Positions 21,826 through 32,850 are shown, counted from the first letter of the stretch. The stretch: DNA of 64,000 nt from Bactericera cockerelli (GCA_024516035.1 CM044959.1:29436189-29500188); one strand, 5' to 3'. Made by a program: numbers and translations. Notes: a model not told the origin generated them from the sequence alone.

Positions 21826-24270
21826 TTAAGTTATTTTAGTGCGAAGTGTTACATACATTGAGCCATTAGATAAAACGGATAATGTGTTGGGTTTTTTTGA
21901 GAAAACCTCATCAAGTGTCAGGTACACTTTTTCAATTGAATGTTTAACCTGATACGCTACATAATGAAAATCGAAGCCTAGATTTGTAAGCTGAGAACAA
22001 GATAAAAGAACGGCACTATTGGCTTTGTTGATGTAAATATCCTCTACCTGAACAAGCTGTGGCTCTATGTCAGAAAACAAGAGGTCAGCTATCAAAATAC
22101 TTTTCTCATTGATTTTTTCACAATCGCTCACGACCCATTTAACAGAATAAATATCAGAGGGATAAATGTCGGGGAACACTTTTTTTAGGCTTTCAAATTT
22201 TCCCAAGTCTATTAATGTGGCTTTTCCACAATCTAGACCAGCAGGCTTACAGATGTTTAGGAAGAACCCGTGCATTGTTAACTGATGCCTCACGGCTACA
22301 GTTTTACAAATATTAATCCGACTACAAGCTGCTCGGGCTGCTATTTTTGACACTCTATGCTTTGCCTCAAATCGCATTGTCGAAACCCTTGCCAGTGGAC
22401 CAAATTTTAAAAACATGGCGGGATAATGGAGAAGAAAATGAAATTTTGGTTTCAGAGTATCATTAGTTACTTCTCTGTATAGTTCTAAGAAGTACTCAAC
22501 AGAGTCTTTTAGCTGTACAACATCAGCAGGAGTTACTTTCTCAGTCATAATTCGGTCCAATACTTCACGTAACTGACGGTACAGTTCCCAGACTTTATCC
22601 TCTTCAGATATGTATTCACCCACTAGTAAAGCGAAATATCTTACAAAAACCATCATTTCTGAGCCCGTACATTTCAATTTAATTTTTGATGTGTCATCAT
22701 CATGAATTATATTGACGGGTTTGTTTATTTTATCAGGGCCGTAATCAAAGGAAAAGACAATACCCTTTAAAACGGACGTAGACACAGCTTTTACCGTTTT
22801 AACAATGTAATTTACAACAAAGGACATAACATATTTACAACAGCCCTCAAGATAGTCATGTAAAATATCAACTGCCACATTTTCAAATAAATTAAAATGT
22901 TTTAGGTCTAAGAAAACACACTTTTCTTTTAAACCTGTCAACGATGTGTCATCCTGCTCTAAATGCATATCGTAAGATTCCATGTTTCGCAATAATGATT
23001 TATCTTCTACAACCATAGTACCTAGTCGAGCTCTGTCCGCAGAGCAAATGCGACAACAATAATTTGCAACAAAACTTTCTACAAACCCCAAAATTCCATT
23101 CAAACCCAGATTGTCACCTGTTAAGCAAACCACATGGAATTTTACGATACCATCAAAGTGACTATTTTTTAACTTAACCCCTAAAATACTTAAGCTATTA
23201 AGAGTGTCAATGATTTTCTGAAAAACTGCCTTATTGCCAAACGCACGGCGATCATGTGCATGAAAAACTCCCAATATGAGAATATTAATCAACTTCGAAC
23301 TCCACTTAGGAGGCAGGAAAGGTAAGCCTACATAAACTCCAGCTAACTTTTGCACACCTGCATGACTTGAGAGCGCATTGTTCGGCTCGTACTCGTCAAA
23401 GTACAGTGTTAGCGGTAAATGTAATTCATTATTCGAATTTTTGAAATTTTGGGATTTCCATGTCGAGCCATGGACAATATTTTTCAACAAGGTGGACGGG
23501 CATTCATTCAGGCTATTTAAATACTCAGAAATATCTTCAAAAATATAATCAATGGATAAGAAATTTTTCAACACTAAATCTATCGGTATGATTTGCATTG
23601 TACAAGGTACTTGACACATTTTTCCCTTGACAAGTTCTAGGCGTGAACCTATTGTAATTTCTTGAGAAGGTATGAAAGTACCACGTTTTTCAAAGGCTTG
23701 GAGTCTTTTATAGTCTGAATTGAAATTAGTTACTTCACTAGTACCTAATCTCAGAAAATCTTTGACACTCTCGGCAATTCTTAAATGTGAAATATTATGA
23801 TGTACCAAAAAGTTAACTCCTTGTAAAATACTCCCATTATAAATCAGCATGAATTGTTCAAAGTCAGACATAAAATTCTGAATAGATGAGCGAGGTATAC
23901 CAGGATTTGTGTACAAAGATGACACAAAACGAAGTATACCCTCTTGAATTTTTTTTTTTGTTTCACTCAGAATTAGTGTCAATTCTGCGTTTACAGCAAG
24001 GCTTATAGTGGTTCCAGGATCAAGACTAACAGAATCTAAATATCTAGCCTCTGGTACCATCGAACTTTCATCTAAGAAATGATGAACATGCTGACTTAAT
24101 AAATGGCGACGTAACGAATTTGATGAGGAAAAATGCCTAAAGCAAAATTCTTGGCCACACGTATATTGTGCTATTACATTTCGTTTACGTGCAATACAAG
24201 ATTGTTTAATGTGGTCTATCAGTTTAGGCACATTATCAAACTCTTTCTTACAATCATAACAAATGAACAT
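21826..24270 (-). CDS. CACTA/EnSpm-like transposase, 814 aa
   Basis: Single open frame. The N-terminus has C4-C7-H20-C25 and a second finger-like set C38, C43, H56, H61, suited to DNA binding. The core shows LYFDEYEPNN (D292) with SSHAG; HVVCLTGDNLGLN (D386); GFVESFVANYCCRIC (C406, C409, the CxxC of this fold); AVDILHDYLEGC (D468, H471, D472, E475); and FGPLARVSTMRFEAKHR (E635). I propose D292, D386 and E635 as the RNase H-fold DDE triad with a cysteine-rich insertion, by analogy with CACTA Tnp2 transposases; this is inferred. The same architecture occurs in many animal proteins that databases call uncharacterised. Frame and motifs are unbroken, so it may be active. The ATG at 24268-24270 lies 62 bp after the stop of the upstream gene. 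A possible acceptor (TTTGCAG, first exon base 24317) would give a spliced leader. Confidence 0.85.
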   Translation of the reverse strand: MFICYDCKKEFDNVPKLIDHIKQSCIARKRNVIAQYTCGQEFCFRHFSSSNSLRRHLLSQHVHHFLDESSMVPEARYLDSVSLDPGTTISLAVNAELTLILSETKKKIQEGILRFVSSLYTNPGIPRSSIQNFMSDFEQFMLIYNGSILQGVNFLVHHNISHLRIAESVKDFLRLGTSEVTNFNSDYKRLQAFEKRGTFIPSQEITIGSRLELVKGKMCQVPCTMQIIPIDLVLKNFLSIDYIFEDISEYLNSLNECPSTLLKNIVHGSTWKSQNFKNSNNELHLPLTLYFDEYEPNNALSSHAGVQKLAGVYVGLPFLPPKWSSKLINILILGVFHAHDRRAFGNKAVFQKIIDTLNSLSILGVKLKNSHFDGIVKFHVVCLTGDNLGLNGILGFVESFVANYCCRICSADRARLGTMVVEDKSLLRNMESYDMHLEQDDTSLTGLKEKCVFLDLKHFNLFENVAVDILHDYLEGCCKYVMSFVVNYIVKTVKAVSTSVLKGIVFSFDYGPDKINKPVNIIHDDDTSKIKLKCTGSEMMVFVRYFALLVGEYISEEDKVWELYRQLREVLDRIMTEKVTPADVVQLKDSVEYFLELYREVTNDTLKPKFHFLLHYPAMFLKFGPLARVSTMRFEAKHRVSKIAARAACSRINICKTVAVRHQLTMHGFFLNICKPAGLDCGKATLIDLGKFESLKKVFPDIYPSDIYSVKWVVSDCEKINEKSILIADLLFSDIEPQLVQVEDIYINKANSAVLLSCSQLTNLGFDFHYVAYQVKHSIEKVYLTLDEVFSKKPNTLSVLSNGSMYVTLRTKIT

Positions 24271-24294
24271 TTTTTAAAAACAATAAAGGAACCT

Positions 24295-24320
24295 TAAATT
24301 TCAATTTCTATTCATCCCTG
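24295..24320. promoter_or_regulatory. 26-bp motif between the two genes, repeated inverted at 27434-27460
   Basis: TAAATTTCAATTTCTATT(C/T)ATCCCTG occurs here on the plus strand and on the minus strand at 27434-27460, with one mismatch. One copy lies just before the transposase ATG and the other just before the accessory gene ATG. It may be a shared promoter or transposase-binding element. Confidence 0.5.
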
Positions 24321-24332
24321 CAAATCTACTCC

Positions 24333-27300
24333 CTAGATATGTGCCTGAAGACCTAAATTTGTTAAAAGAGTTTTACATGGGGAATGAAGTCTATCATGTT
24401 CTGTTTTAATTTGATAGACTCCTCTCTGGAGAGCAAGCCAAATGTGATTGCTCTCTTCTGGGTAATGAGTGTGACACACAAAGAATATTTGAAAACACAA
24501 ATGTACTGCATCCAATATGGTTTGTCTTTCAAACATAATGTCATCAACTATTACATATATGGATTCAGGATTTGTGAAGTTCCCCACATACAAAACATAA
24601 GGTAGTATGGGTCTCTTCTTCTGAAGTGCAAACTCTGTTTTTTTTAGCCTTTCACTAATTAAATTTGATGAGGAAAGTACCTGTAAGATGAATCCATTCC
24701 GTACTTCTGTTCGTGATGGCTTCCAAGATTCTTTCCTCACTGTCTTCTGGCTGGGAGTGTCGGTTATAAATGGAAGAAAAAGAAGACACTGTGCATTCAT
24801 CGCGTCCACATTACTGTCGGGCGTGATTGCATCAAAAGTATTCCTAAGGATGGAACATGCTTCTTTGTCTCGCAGGGACGCCATTGTATTCACCGCTACA
24901 TGGAGTATGGTTGGTCGCAATTCAAGCATTGCCTTGAAGAGGCTGTCTGCCTTGTCTGGATAGAGATGCTCAAAGTCTATTTCAAACAGTCTGGCTCCCA
25001 AGGAGGATTTCAAGACCGGGAATGTCTGAAAGTACTCCAGGATTGATGTGTACTTGGGTTTTCCCTCCGACAAGCAGGCCATCCGTACAGCAGACGTATC
25101 CTGCCATCTCTTTGTGATTGTTTCCAAATCTTCTTGCCCAGTCACTCCTTGCAACCACGTCAAATATCCACTGCAAGGTGATTCTGAAAGCAGAAATAGA
25201 AGAAAATTAGCAAGAGATAAAAAAGAGAAAGTGATGGAAAAATTGAGACTTTCCTTCTTCCTTCATTAAAAACGTAACGAAAAAGTTATAGATATCAAAA
25301 AAGTATCGAAATAGACCCCCATTATTTTTCAATTCTGAACTATTTTATATTCAAGTTAAGAAACGTCGCGCATAGATGGTAATTGGATGGGTTACCATCC
25401 AGGTATCACCCATGTGATGCTGGCTAGTCCCGGCCCCACTCAGGCTGGGTGAGGTTAACGTGAGTAGCTAGAATTGGTAAACCTAGCGCATGGAGGGTAA
25501 AACCCCCGTTGTGATATGACCTTAGCAGTTGAAAGCGACGTTGAATCCTACCTAAAAAAAAAAAGTATATTCTATTCTATGACTTACCAACTTCAGAGAA
25601 GACATCCTTGGTGACTCCATGGGCAGCAGAATCTTCATCAGATGTCATTTGGACCGAGCTCCTTCTCCTTCTTTTATTTACTACTTCATTCCCTTGATTT
25701 TTTAATGTTTTTTGTCTCAACCGTCTGCCCGCTTCGTAAAGAAGTCCACTGGCGACAATTTTTGGGGACACGTCGGTTGGAGGTTTATAGGGAGAATACC
25801 AAGAAGCTTTGGCTTCTTCTAGGAATAAAGAGCAAATTTGGGTGGCCAACAATGTATATTCAACACTAGATATATGTCTTTCGGGACATGGAGACAAAAT
25901 TCTCTCTATTACTGTACGGGCAACATTACGTCTTTCGTGGCTGGATTCCAATTTGCTTTTAATAAGATAAGCTTTCATAGAAGGGCTATGTTCTAAAGAT
26001 GCTCTTACAAAATTTGAATCAATTACCAAGTACTCCTGGCTTGGAGTACTTGTGTTTTGCATTACTGGAGGACTTTGCACAAGTGACCCACTGAGAGAGT
26101 CATTGAAAGAGGGGGAATCTAAGAACACATTACTGGTATTTGAATTAGTGGAACATGTCCAATTAGTAAATTGCGAGGATTGGGACTCGGTCCATGACGA
26201 AGATGGCGTAGATGTGAGGACGTTTGCATTCCAGTTGTCCGTGTCAGCAGATAACTGCACATTGGAGAAAAACGTTGCTGCTGGTGTAGCGTCAGAAGAT
26301 AACGTTGCTGCTGTCTGATAGTGTACGTTATCTGTGACCGCCGTGTTCTGCGTGTTCTCCGTATTCTGGGAAAAAGACGAATTGAATCAAAAACTGGCGG
26401 CCATCATCAACTTGCTTAAGCAATAAAACCCACACGCACACATGAGTACACACACATGTAGAAAGGACTCGTGAGTAATGAAGGTACAGTAGAACCTCGA
26501 CATACCGTAATTCAAGGGATATGGCCTATTTTTCAAGTATAGTAAAAGCATTATCAGTCATGTCAGGAGTCAGCGCATGTGAAAACTCGACTTCCTAAAC
26601 TTAAAATATTACGTTGTATAGAGGTCCAGAAAATTACGTTGTTTAGAGGTAAGTTCACCTTTTGTTTTCTTTTACATTGTATAGAGTTTTCCTATTCTGT
26701 GAGGAAGGGAAAGTAAGATTTCAACGTTATATCAAGGTTTACGCTGTATCGAGGTACGTTATATCAAGGTTCTAACCCCCTCCCCACCCACACACACTCG
26801 GTATCAAGGGAAATCTCATTTTAAAACCATCTGTATTGAAAGTCGATCTTACCTGCACCCATTGATCTCGTTTTTGCATTAATGTCATGACGTCACCCAT
26901 GCAGTCTATCAACCTGTAACACTGATTTTCTTTCATCACTCGAAGGAGTTGCGGAGTTATTTTGTGTCCTGAAACATAGAAAGATGAAACTAATTAATAA
27001 AAGATAGAAACACTACTAACTTTTGAGGCTAATAAGTCTCTTAATGTTCTTCATGACTGAAACAAATGGCAATCTTCAAGATTTCAAATTGGCAATAGTG
27101 CAATTTCTCAATCCCTAAGACTGCTAGCCTTTTGTACCATTGAATAACAACTTTTTTTAACCATTATTTTTAGTTTGTCAAATTTAATATTTTATTATTG
27201 ATAGTAAAAGAAAATGGCGATTAGTTTATTTGTTCTCACAGTATGCTTTGGTTGGTTTTAGGTTAAACATCACCAGTAATAAATTGAAGTATGAATTTTC

Positions 27301-27380
27301 TACTTACTTTCAAACAATTCTACGTATTCTGCTAGGTCCCATTGTCGAAGAAGATCGCCAGTTGTTACTAATGACTCCAT
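24333..27380 (-). CDS. CACTA-like accessory protein with N-terminal SAM-like domain, 605 aa, four exons
   Basis: Exons on the minus strand: 27380-27308 (73 nt, ATG start), 26968-26853 (116), 26365-25588 (778) and 25183-24333 (851, stop TAG). Donors are GTAAGT, GTAAGA and GTAAGT; acceptors are TGTTTCAG, TTTTTCCCAG and TCTGCTTTCAG. The sum is 1818 nt, exactly 606 codons, with no internal stop. Residues 1-63 look like a SAM domain (LLRQWDLAEYVELFERHKI; LLRVMKENQCYRLIDCMGD). Residues 64-187 are Ser/Thr/Asn-rich. About 188-283 is a helical domain (SPSMKAYLIKSKLES; YSPYKPP; LLYEAGRRLRQ). KRRRR at 294-298 may be a nuclear signal. The C-terminal half (323-605) has KYTSILEYFQTFPVL, LPYVLYVG, YVIVDD and HTHYPEESNHIWLALQRG. 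This order is known from uncharacterised animal proteins associated with such elements. The function is unknown; by position it probably helps the transposase. Confidence 0.82.
25353..25565 (+). repeat. 5S-derived SINE, copy C, inside intron 3 of the accessory gene
   Basis: 5'-truncated copy: AAGTTAAGAAACGTCG, GGATGGGTTACC, the body GGCCCCACTCAGGCTGGGTG, the tail GCAGTTGAAAGCGACGTT and an A-run. It is flanked by TATATTC at 25346-25352 and 25566-25572, a likely short target duplication. It lies antisense to the gene and wholly within the intron. Confidence 0.85.
26487..26774. mobile_element. pogo/Tigger-like MITE in intron 2 of the accessory gene
   Basis: It begins TA-CAGTAGAACCTCGACAT, the typical end of pogo-type elements. 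The far end, inverted, reads TAGAACCTTGATATAAC and lacks only the first CAG. Inside, words like ACGTTGTATAGAGGT and ACGTTATATCAAGGT recur. It does not code. Confidence 0.75.
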
Positions 27381-28297
27381 GGTCTCAGAAGGTTATGCAG
27401 AGATGAATAGTTGTTTACAAAAGTAGGTACGTACAGGGATAAATAGAAATTGAAATTTATGTCTATTTAAATTAAATTCAACATGTTTCTAAAGTTAAAC
27501 TATACTAGTAATTTCAAGTTATGTTAAAACTTATATGAATGTTCACTCTTATTCATTAGTAAAAACTTCACCCTTCACTATGTTAAAATTATTATACTAG
27601 GTATTATTATTTACAAGGTTTTACATTTTTTTAAAACCTACATTACCGACCCGAACTTTGAAACTAACTTATACAGGAACTTTGAAATTGTTAATGTAAC
27701 CAAGTGTTGAAACTGTTATTATTTATTCACCGGTAGGTATTATTAAAAAAAGAATTGATTTGATTTTATTTACCACTTAGATCAAAAACACTTTGAACGA
27801 GAAAACACACTCAAGAGAAAGGTAGATTATTTATTATTATGCAAATTTATTATTACGGACGAGCAGGGAGGTTGATTGGTATCTTAGGGAGTACTGTTGG
27901 AGTTGGAAATGAATTTATATATTACCCCAAGAACTATTTATACCTACCCACTTTAATAAAAAAAAAGGTTATTTACAATTACCGGCCGGCCGCGATTTTG
28001 TAGAAACCGGCTTTGATTAGGTGCAAACTCTATCCCCCCCATCTCTCGCACGAGAACTAGGTACCTATTTTCAAGTATCTGTATGACGATGACTTGAAAA
28101 TAAACAGGTGATAACAGGTAGTTCGTTGTTCGTTCTTCATTTTTTTCACTTTTTAACACAACTTTTGAAAATTTATCAATAATTAATTGTTTTAAAGAGC
28201 TAAAAAAATTGAACAAACGTACGATCGTTAAAGATTGAGAGAAGGAGAAGAGTCTGCACACTAATGACTAGAGATTTCATTGTTTTGTCGTAAGGAA
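27381..28297. other. Upstream region of the accessory gene
   Basis: No coding frame is supported. It holds the second copy of the 26-bp motif (27434-27460) about 54 bp before the ATG. The promoter of the accessory gene should lie here, but I see no clear core element. Confidence 0.4.
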
Positions 28298-28990
28298 TCG
28301 AGGCATCCGCTTTCATGAAGTTCATGCAAACTGAAAAACAGTCAGGCAATTTCTGCATGATTAAAAACATGTTATGAATCTTCTGCATAACCTTTCATGA
28401 GATCTAGAGACAAATATGCGAATTCTTCAAAAATTGTACATCTTTCTTCATAATAGTTTTCCATTTTCATGATATTGAGAAGACCGCATGAAAGTTATAC
28501 AGACTTAGCATGACTGAGCTTTTCATGCTAATTAAACATAAAAGTTCATGTTGCCATTTCCTCTTATGAATCGTTCGCATAACTTATACATCTGTCTGCA
28601 TAAATGTTTTCCGTTTTCATAAATGTTATGCAGCCTTTGAAGAGACTGCATGAAAGTTGTGCAGACTTAGCATGACTACGTTTTTTACGCTAATTAAACA
28701 TAATCTATGCTAATAGATTATGTTGCCATTGTCACTATATGAATCTTTTGCGTAGTCTATACATTTTACTGCATAAACGTTTTTCTTTTTCATAATGTTA
28801 TTCAGCCTTTAAAAAGACTGCATGAAAGTTGTACAGACTTAGCAAGACAACGTTTTTTTCTGCGAATTAAACATAATCTATGCTTATAGCTCATGTTGCC
28901 AATAATCTATACATCCTACTGCCTAAACGTTTAGCGCGGCTTCTTTGATGTCATGCAGCCTTTAAGAATTCACTGCATGAAAGTTATAAT
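28298..28990. repeat. Right-side subterminal repeats, about 160-bp unit
   Basis: GACTGCATGAAAGTTGTGCA-type starts lie at about 28483, 28644, 28817 and 28971 (spacing roughly 155-172). Each is followed by CAGACTTAGCATGAC and CTAATTAAACATAA. At 28330 AACAGTCAGGCAATTTCTGC matches the left side, where the inverse lies at 20855-20880. This ties the block to the same element. Confidence 0.75.
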
Positions 28991-29020
28991 ATGTGAGTAG
29001 CTGGAAGCTGGTTTATGATG

Positions 29021-29200
29021 CCGACCTCCGTGGTCGAGAGGTTAAGTCCATTGTCTTTCGATCCGAAGGTTGCAGGTTCGAATCCTGGCCGTGGCGGACT
29101 TTTCTAGCAGAAAATTTTCGCTGTAGGAATGGCATGGTTGTAAGATTTCCTACCCCGAAGTAATGGTAACGCGGTTCCAGGGTAGACAAATCTTAAAAAA
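29021..29200 (+). repeat. tRNA-derived SINE, third family, with target duplication
   Basis: Head GCCGACCTCCGTGGTCGAGA with the A box, B box GGTTCGAATCC, a body with TAGGAATGGCATGG, and an A tail. It is flanked by AAGCTGGTTTATGAT (29006-29020) and AAGCTGGTTTCTGCT (29201-29215), a 15-bp duplication with two differences. A homologue lies on the minus strand at 62202-62393. The arms do not fold as a functional tRNA. Confidence 0.85.
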
Positions 29201-29879
29201 AAGCTGGTTTCTGCTGAACAACAACTTACAACAGACCCATTGCATGGGGTTGAATGTCATCAACAACTGACCCAAATAACTATATTAATATGATGTGAAT
29301 ACCTATTAATAGGTATAGATACCTAATATATTTCTTAAAACCCACAAAACAGGCCCTATGGTATTCTTTTAATTTCTACTGTTTTCAATATTTTTATGAT
29401 TTTATAACCTTTGAACACACACAAAGTAGCGGTTGTATTACTTATATAACCGCTACCTTTCAACTCAACGCAGGTATTGACTCGGCCTAATGTCTTTCTA
29501 AAAAAATCAAGTTATTTTTATAATTTATCAAGCGCTTCAGGTAAATCCTCAAACCACAAATATACATTCAAGGTTTCACCACGTCATGATCAAATTCCAA
29601 GAATTATATTATCTAATATATTATAGGTAGGTACTACCAATGAACGTCGACTCTGCATATTTGAGCGGCAAAAGACAGAGTAAAAGAAGAATGTTTTCTT
29701 CTTGTCCGATATTCCATACCATATTCCAAGAATATCTATAAATATAATATATTAGATGGTCATGTTGGTGAGAAAATTGAACGTATTTTTGTGGTTTTTG
29801 GATTTAACTGGCGCTATTATATCCTATAGGTATTTATATAGGTAACATATACTCTTCTTCTTCAATAGGGTAGCATCTT
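29201..29879. other. Unassigned interval in the right part of the CACTA-like element
   Basis: Nothing recognisable after the SINE target duplication. It may be native element sequence or a further old insertion. Confidence 0.35.
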
Positions 29880-30292
29880 CTTCTTTTTCTTCTTCAATAG
29901 GTTAGCATAACTTATGAAAATCAAACCTTATTAAATAAAAGTTTTCATGATATTGTCCATCTTGAACTTTATGAAAACACACTTTTTTGGTTTTCATAAC
30001 TGTTTTTTGATAGTTAGCATCATTTATGAAAACAAAAGACCCTTCAAAAAAACAATCAGGCAGAATTCTGCACAAAAATCCTTATTGATGACGTCACGGA
30101 TAAAATTCTGCATATTTTATGAATCAATCTGCATGATCGATATTTATGCTAACCACAATTTTATGAAAACGTTGACATTTGCATGGTTTATGAAGAAATT
30201 TGAAAAAAAAAACGGAAAATTCTTCATAAACCCTGCAGATTCAGCATAAAAAAACTTTATGAATCAAATTTGAAAAAACTTTTTTTAGCGTG
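29880..30292. repeat. Right subterminal region and terminus of the CACTA-like element
   Basis: Repeats ATGAAAAC, TTTATGAA, TCTGCATATTTTATGAAT, AACAATCAGGCAGAATTC and ATTGATGACGTCA echo the left end in inverted order. It ends TTTTTTTAGCGTG at 30292. The 100-codon frame here is a product of these repeats. Confidence 0.75.
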
Positions 30293-32729
30293 GATGTGCG
30301 ACTATGCAGCGTTGCATGTGGAACGGACGAGTTAACGCATATTCCGCCTGATTGCCGTGGAGATGAGCTACGTCGAGCGTGGAAAGTATCCAATGGAGCT
30401 CTTCATTTTGACCACCATCTTCTAATCAGACATTTTGGCAAGCTCACTATGGACAGATTTCACTGACATCAACAAACAACACACCCCGGCTTCACTCTTC
30501 CATTTGTTTTCTTCTGTGCTATATAAACATATTAAGTCGTTCGGATTGCTCATATACACGTAGAGCAGTAGCAGGAGGGAGGCAAAGTGATTGTGCACAA
30601 ATTTCTAATATAAAAAGTCGAGGAACAATAATTGTAATCAGGAACTGCTGTTGGAAAGGGAAGAGGCAGTTTTGTTACCGAAAAAGAAGTTTGGGGTTGT
30701 AATGAAGCATTTTGTAACCAAGCAGGGGTTATAGGGGAGTACAAAATGAAAAGAATAATGCTGACAAATGTTGTGATAACTTCGTTCACCCTATTTCTAA
30801 TATGCCAGTTCTTTATCATCCTTAACTTCCCTTCTTTCCTCTTTTATGATAGAGAAAGTTAACTCCTTTTCTGAGACTTTTGTATCTCTAGAAAATATTA
30901 ATGATAGATTGTGACACTTCGTCAAGAATGCTGTTGTTAACTTTCTAAAGAAAATCATTTCTCTTCTTTCGAATGAAAGTGTATATTTTCTATAAAAATG
31001 GTAGGTACTTTTTATAGTATTTATTGATTTATTATGTTTAAATTTTAGAAGAAATTTGTCTATCACAGAAGATAGGGTATGTGTGTGTGGTTTCAATATT
31101 GGTAGCTATATTTTCAAGTGTTGAAGATCTCAAAATATTTACCTCTAAATATTCTCATATGCTCGAAAGTAAGCACACGCACAGACACACACATGCGAAC
31201 TACATAATTTACATACTATGATTTCATCAACCAAGTTACGATGCAGGTCTAGCATCCTTGATAACAATTTCAAAATGTTAAATTTTTCTTTATCAATGTG
31301 TCCTTGAACTTATCAAGGTAATGATTTTCTTCAATACCACCACTCATTGATATTTATTTCAGATACCGTCCATGTCCGTTCTAATGATCGTGTTATCAGT
31401 GTTAATTTTCGTGTTATCTATGTGAAGTCGGATAGTAAATCTTATGTTATCTTGGTTATCTATAAATATTCATCCAATGTTATCTACGAGTGTGTTCATT
31501 CTGATGTTGGTTGAAATCGTGTGTGGCTGAGGCACCACAACACAATGGAATGCACGCAGTTTCCTCTTACATAAATCACCTCACCTCCTCTTTATCTCTC
31601 TCTCTCTCTCTCTCTTTCTGTATCTTCCTCTCTCTCTCCCTCTCTCCCCCTCCCTCATTTCACCTCCATAAGTATTTCCTCTCTCTCTCTATATTTCCAC
31701 TCTCTTTCCTTTTTTCCTCCTCTCTACTCTCTACCCCACTTTTCCACCTCTTCATAGCCACAAGAGCCATAATACCATCTACTAGCGCCATTATTCAGCA
31801 ACTCCGTCCTCTTGTCCTCTTCACACCAATGCCATTCCCCAATATTGCCCTATAGCCCTCCCTAGATGTAACAATAACCCCCGCCCTGACATCATGAAAA
31901 TAATAACTGGGGCACTGTGCTCTCACCTAATACAGAAATCATATCAAACACCTCGGCCGAAGTGTGAAGTACGCCTCATACAAAAAAGTGACGTCTCGTA
32001 TACACACAACCCAGTAAACCACTGTATTATTTTCATTAATATGGAACACGCATAGAGCTAGCTCATCAATTGCAATGACCAACTTTAATTAGGACATTTA
32101 CTTGTCTTGAATGTACCACACTCATTAAATTCGATCGTGTAACAATAAAATATGATATGTACTGATGTATGTACACTTGTACACTTGTGACAGTTGGACA
32201 TCATGTTTCATATGTTTGCGTACCTATACTTTAGCCTTTGTTTAGATCACCGATCTTCAATTTAGCTGTGGCCGTAACAAAAGAAAATATAGGTATTTGT
32301 GAAAATCATGCATTTTTTCAAACTGTATATTTTTTTATTTCCTAATTCTATTCTGTTTGAATGTTATTTGAATTAGGAGAGAGAAATTTTGACTTAGTTT
32401 TCAGGTAAACTTTCTTTCTGTATATGACTCATACTCATACTCATAAATATCTTATTTTCTATGTTTACAGGTAAGAAAGAAATACTGATTAGCTGATCAA
32501 AAGCAAATGGTAAGTATTTGTTGACATTCATATATTAGGATTCAAAAATTTAATAAAATGGCCTATTGTTTAGTTTTCTTTGGAATTAGAATTTGGATGT
32601 ATTGGAATCACTCAATTTAACATTATTTATATTTTATCGAATAATATTAAAAAAATTAAAAAAAAAAAATGTAAACAAACTGCAGATATAAGGTGACACT
32701 ATACCTAAATTTATCATATTTGTGTTAAT
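30293..32729. other. Intergenic; pyrimidine-rich (CT)n tract at 31590-31745
   Basis: A (CT)n run at 31595-31616 continues into a C/T-rich stretch to about 31745 and gives a false Ser/Leu-rich frame (31511-31855). No gene is seen in the rest. Confidence 0.5.
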
Positions 32730-32850
32730 CACTTTTGTGATATCATAACTACTCAAACTCGCTTTACTAAATCTGCACTGAATCCGGGACTTGAACAACC
32801 GACCTCCAGGTTACTAGTCCGCCGCCTTATCGATCAAGCTACTGAGGTCG
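32730..32850 (-). repeat. tRNA-derived SINE, second family, minus strand
   Basis: The reverse strand reads TAGCTTGATCGATAAGGCGG, GGTTGTTCAAGTCCCG and GATTTAGTAAAGCGAG, the same blocks as at 12760-12890. Confidence 0.75.

Larger units (their letters stand above)
20791..30292 (-). mobile_element. CACTA/EnSpm-like autonomous DNA transposon, about 9.5 kb
   Basis: The left end reads CACGCTGAAAAAAATTAG and the right end, inverted, reads CACGCTAAAAAAAGTTTTTT. The bases next to both ends are GA (20789-20790 and 30293-30294), a 2-bp target duplication that leaves a continuous empty site. Both flanks are rich in related short repeats built on TGCATA, TTCATGC, CAGTCAGGCAGAAT and GATGACGTCA, the subterminal arrays expected of CACTA elements. 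Inside are a transposase gene and a second spliced gene, both on the minus strand, with open frames. Later insertions (5S SINE, pogo-like MITE, tRNA SINE) increase the length. The terminal motif is CACGCT rather than CACTA. The superfamily call rests on the protein architecture, the short duplication and the subterminal repeats. Confidence 0.78.

Noticed and set aside
24362..25269. Several frames overlapping the accessory gene's last exon
   Set aside because: They are shadows of exon 4 in other frames or on the other strand.
29021..29100. Functional tRNA gene
   Set aside because: No standard 7-base anticodon loop or paired acceptor stem; it has a poly(A) tail and target duplication, so it is a SINE.
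31511..31855. 114-aa Ser/Leu-rich protein
   Set aside because: Created by a (CT)n and pyrimidine-rich tract.
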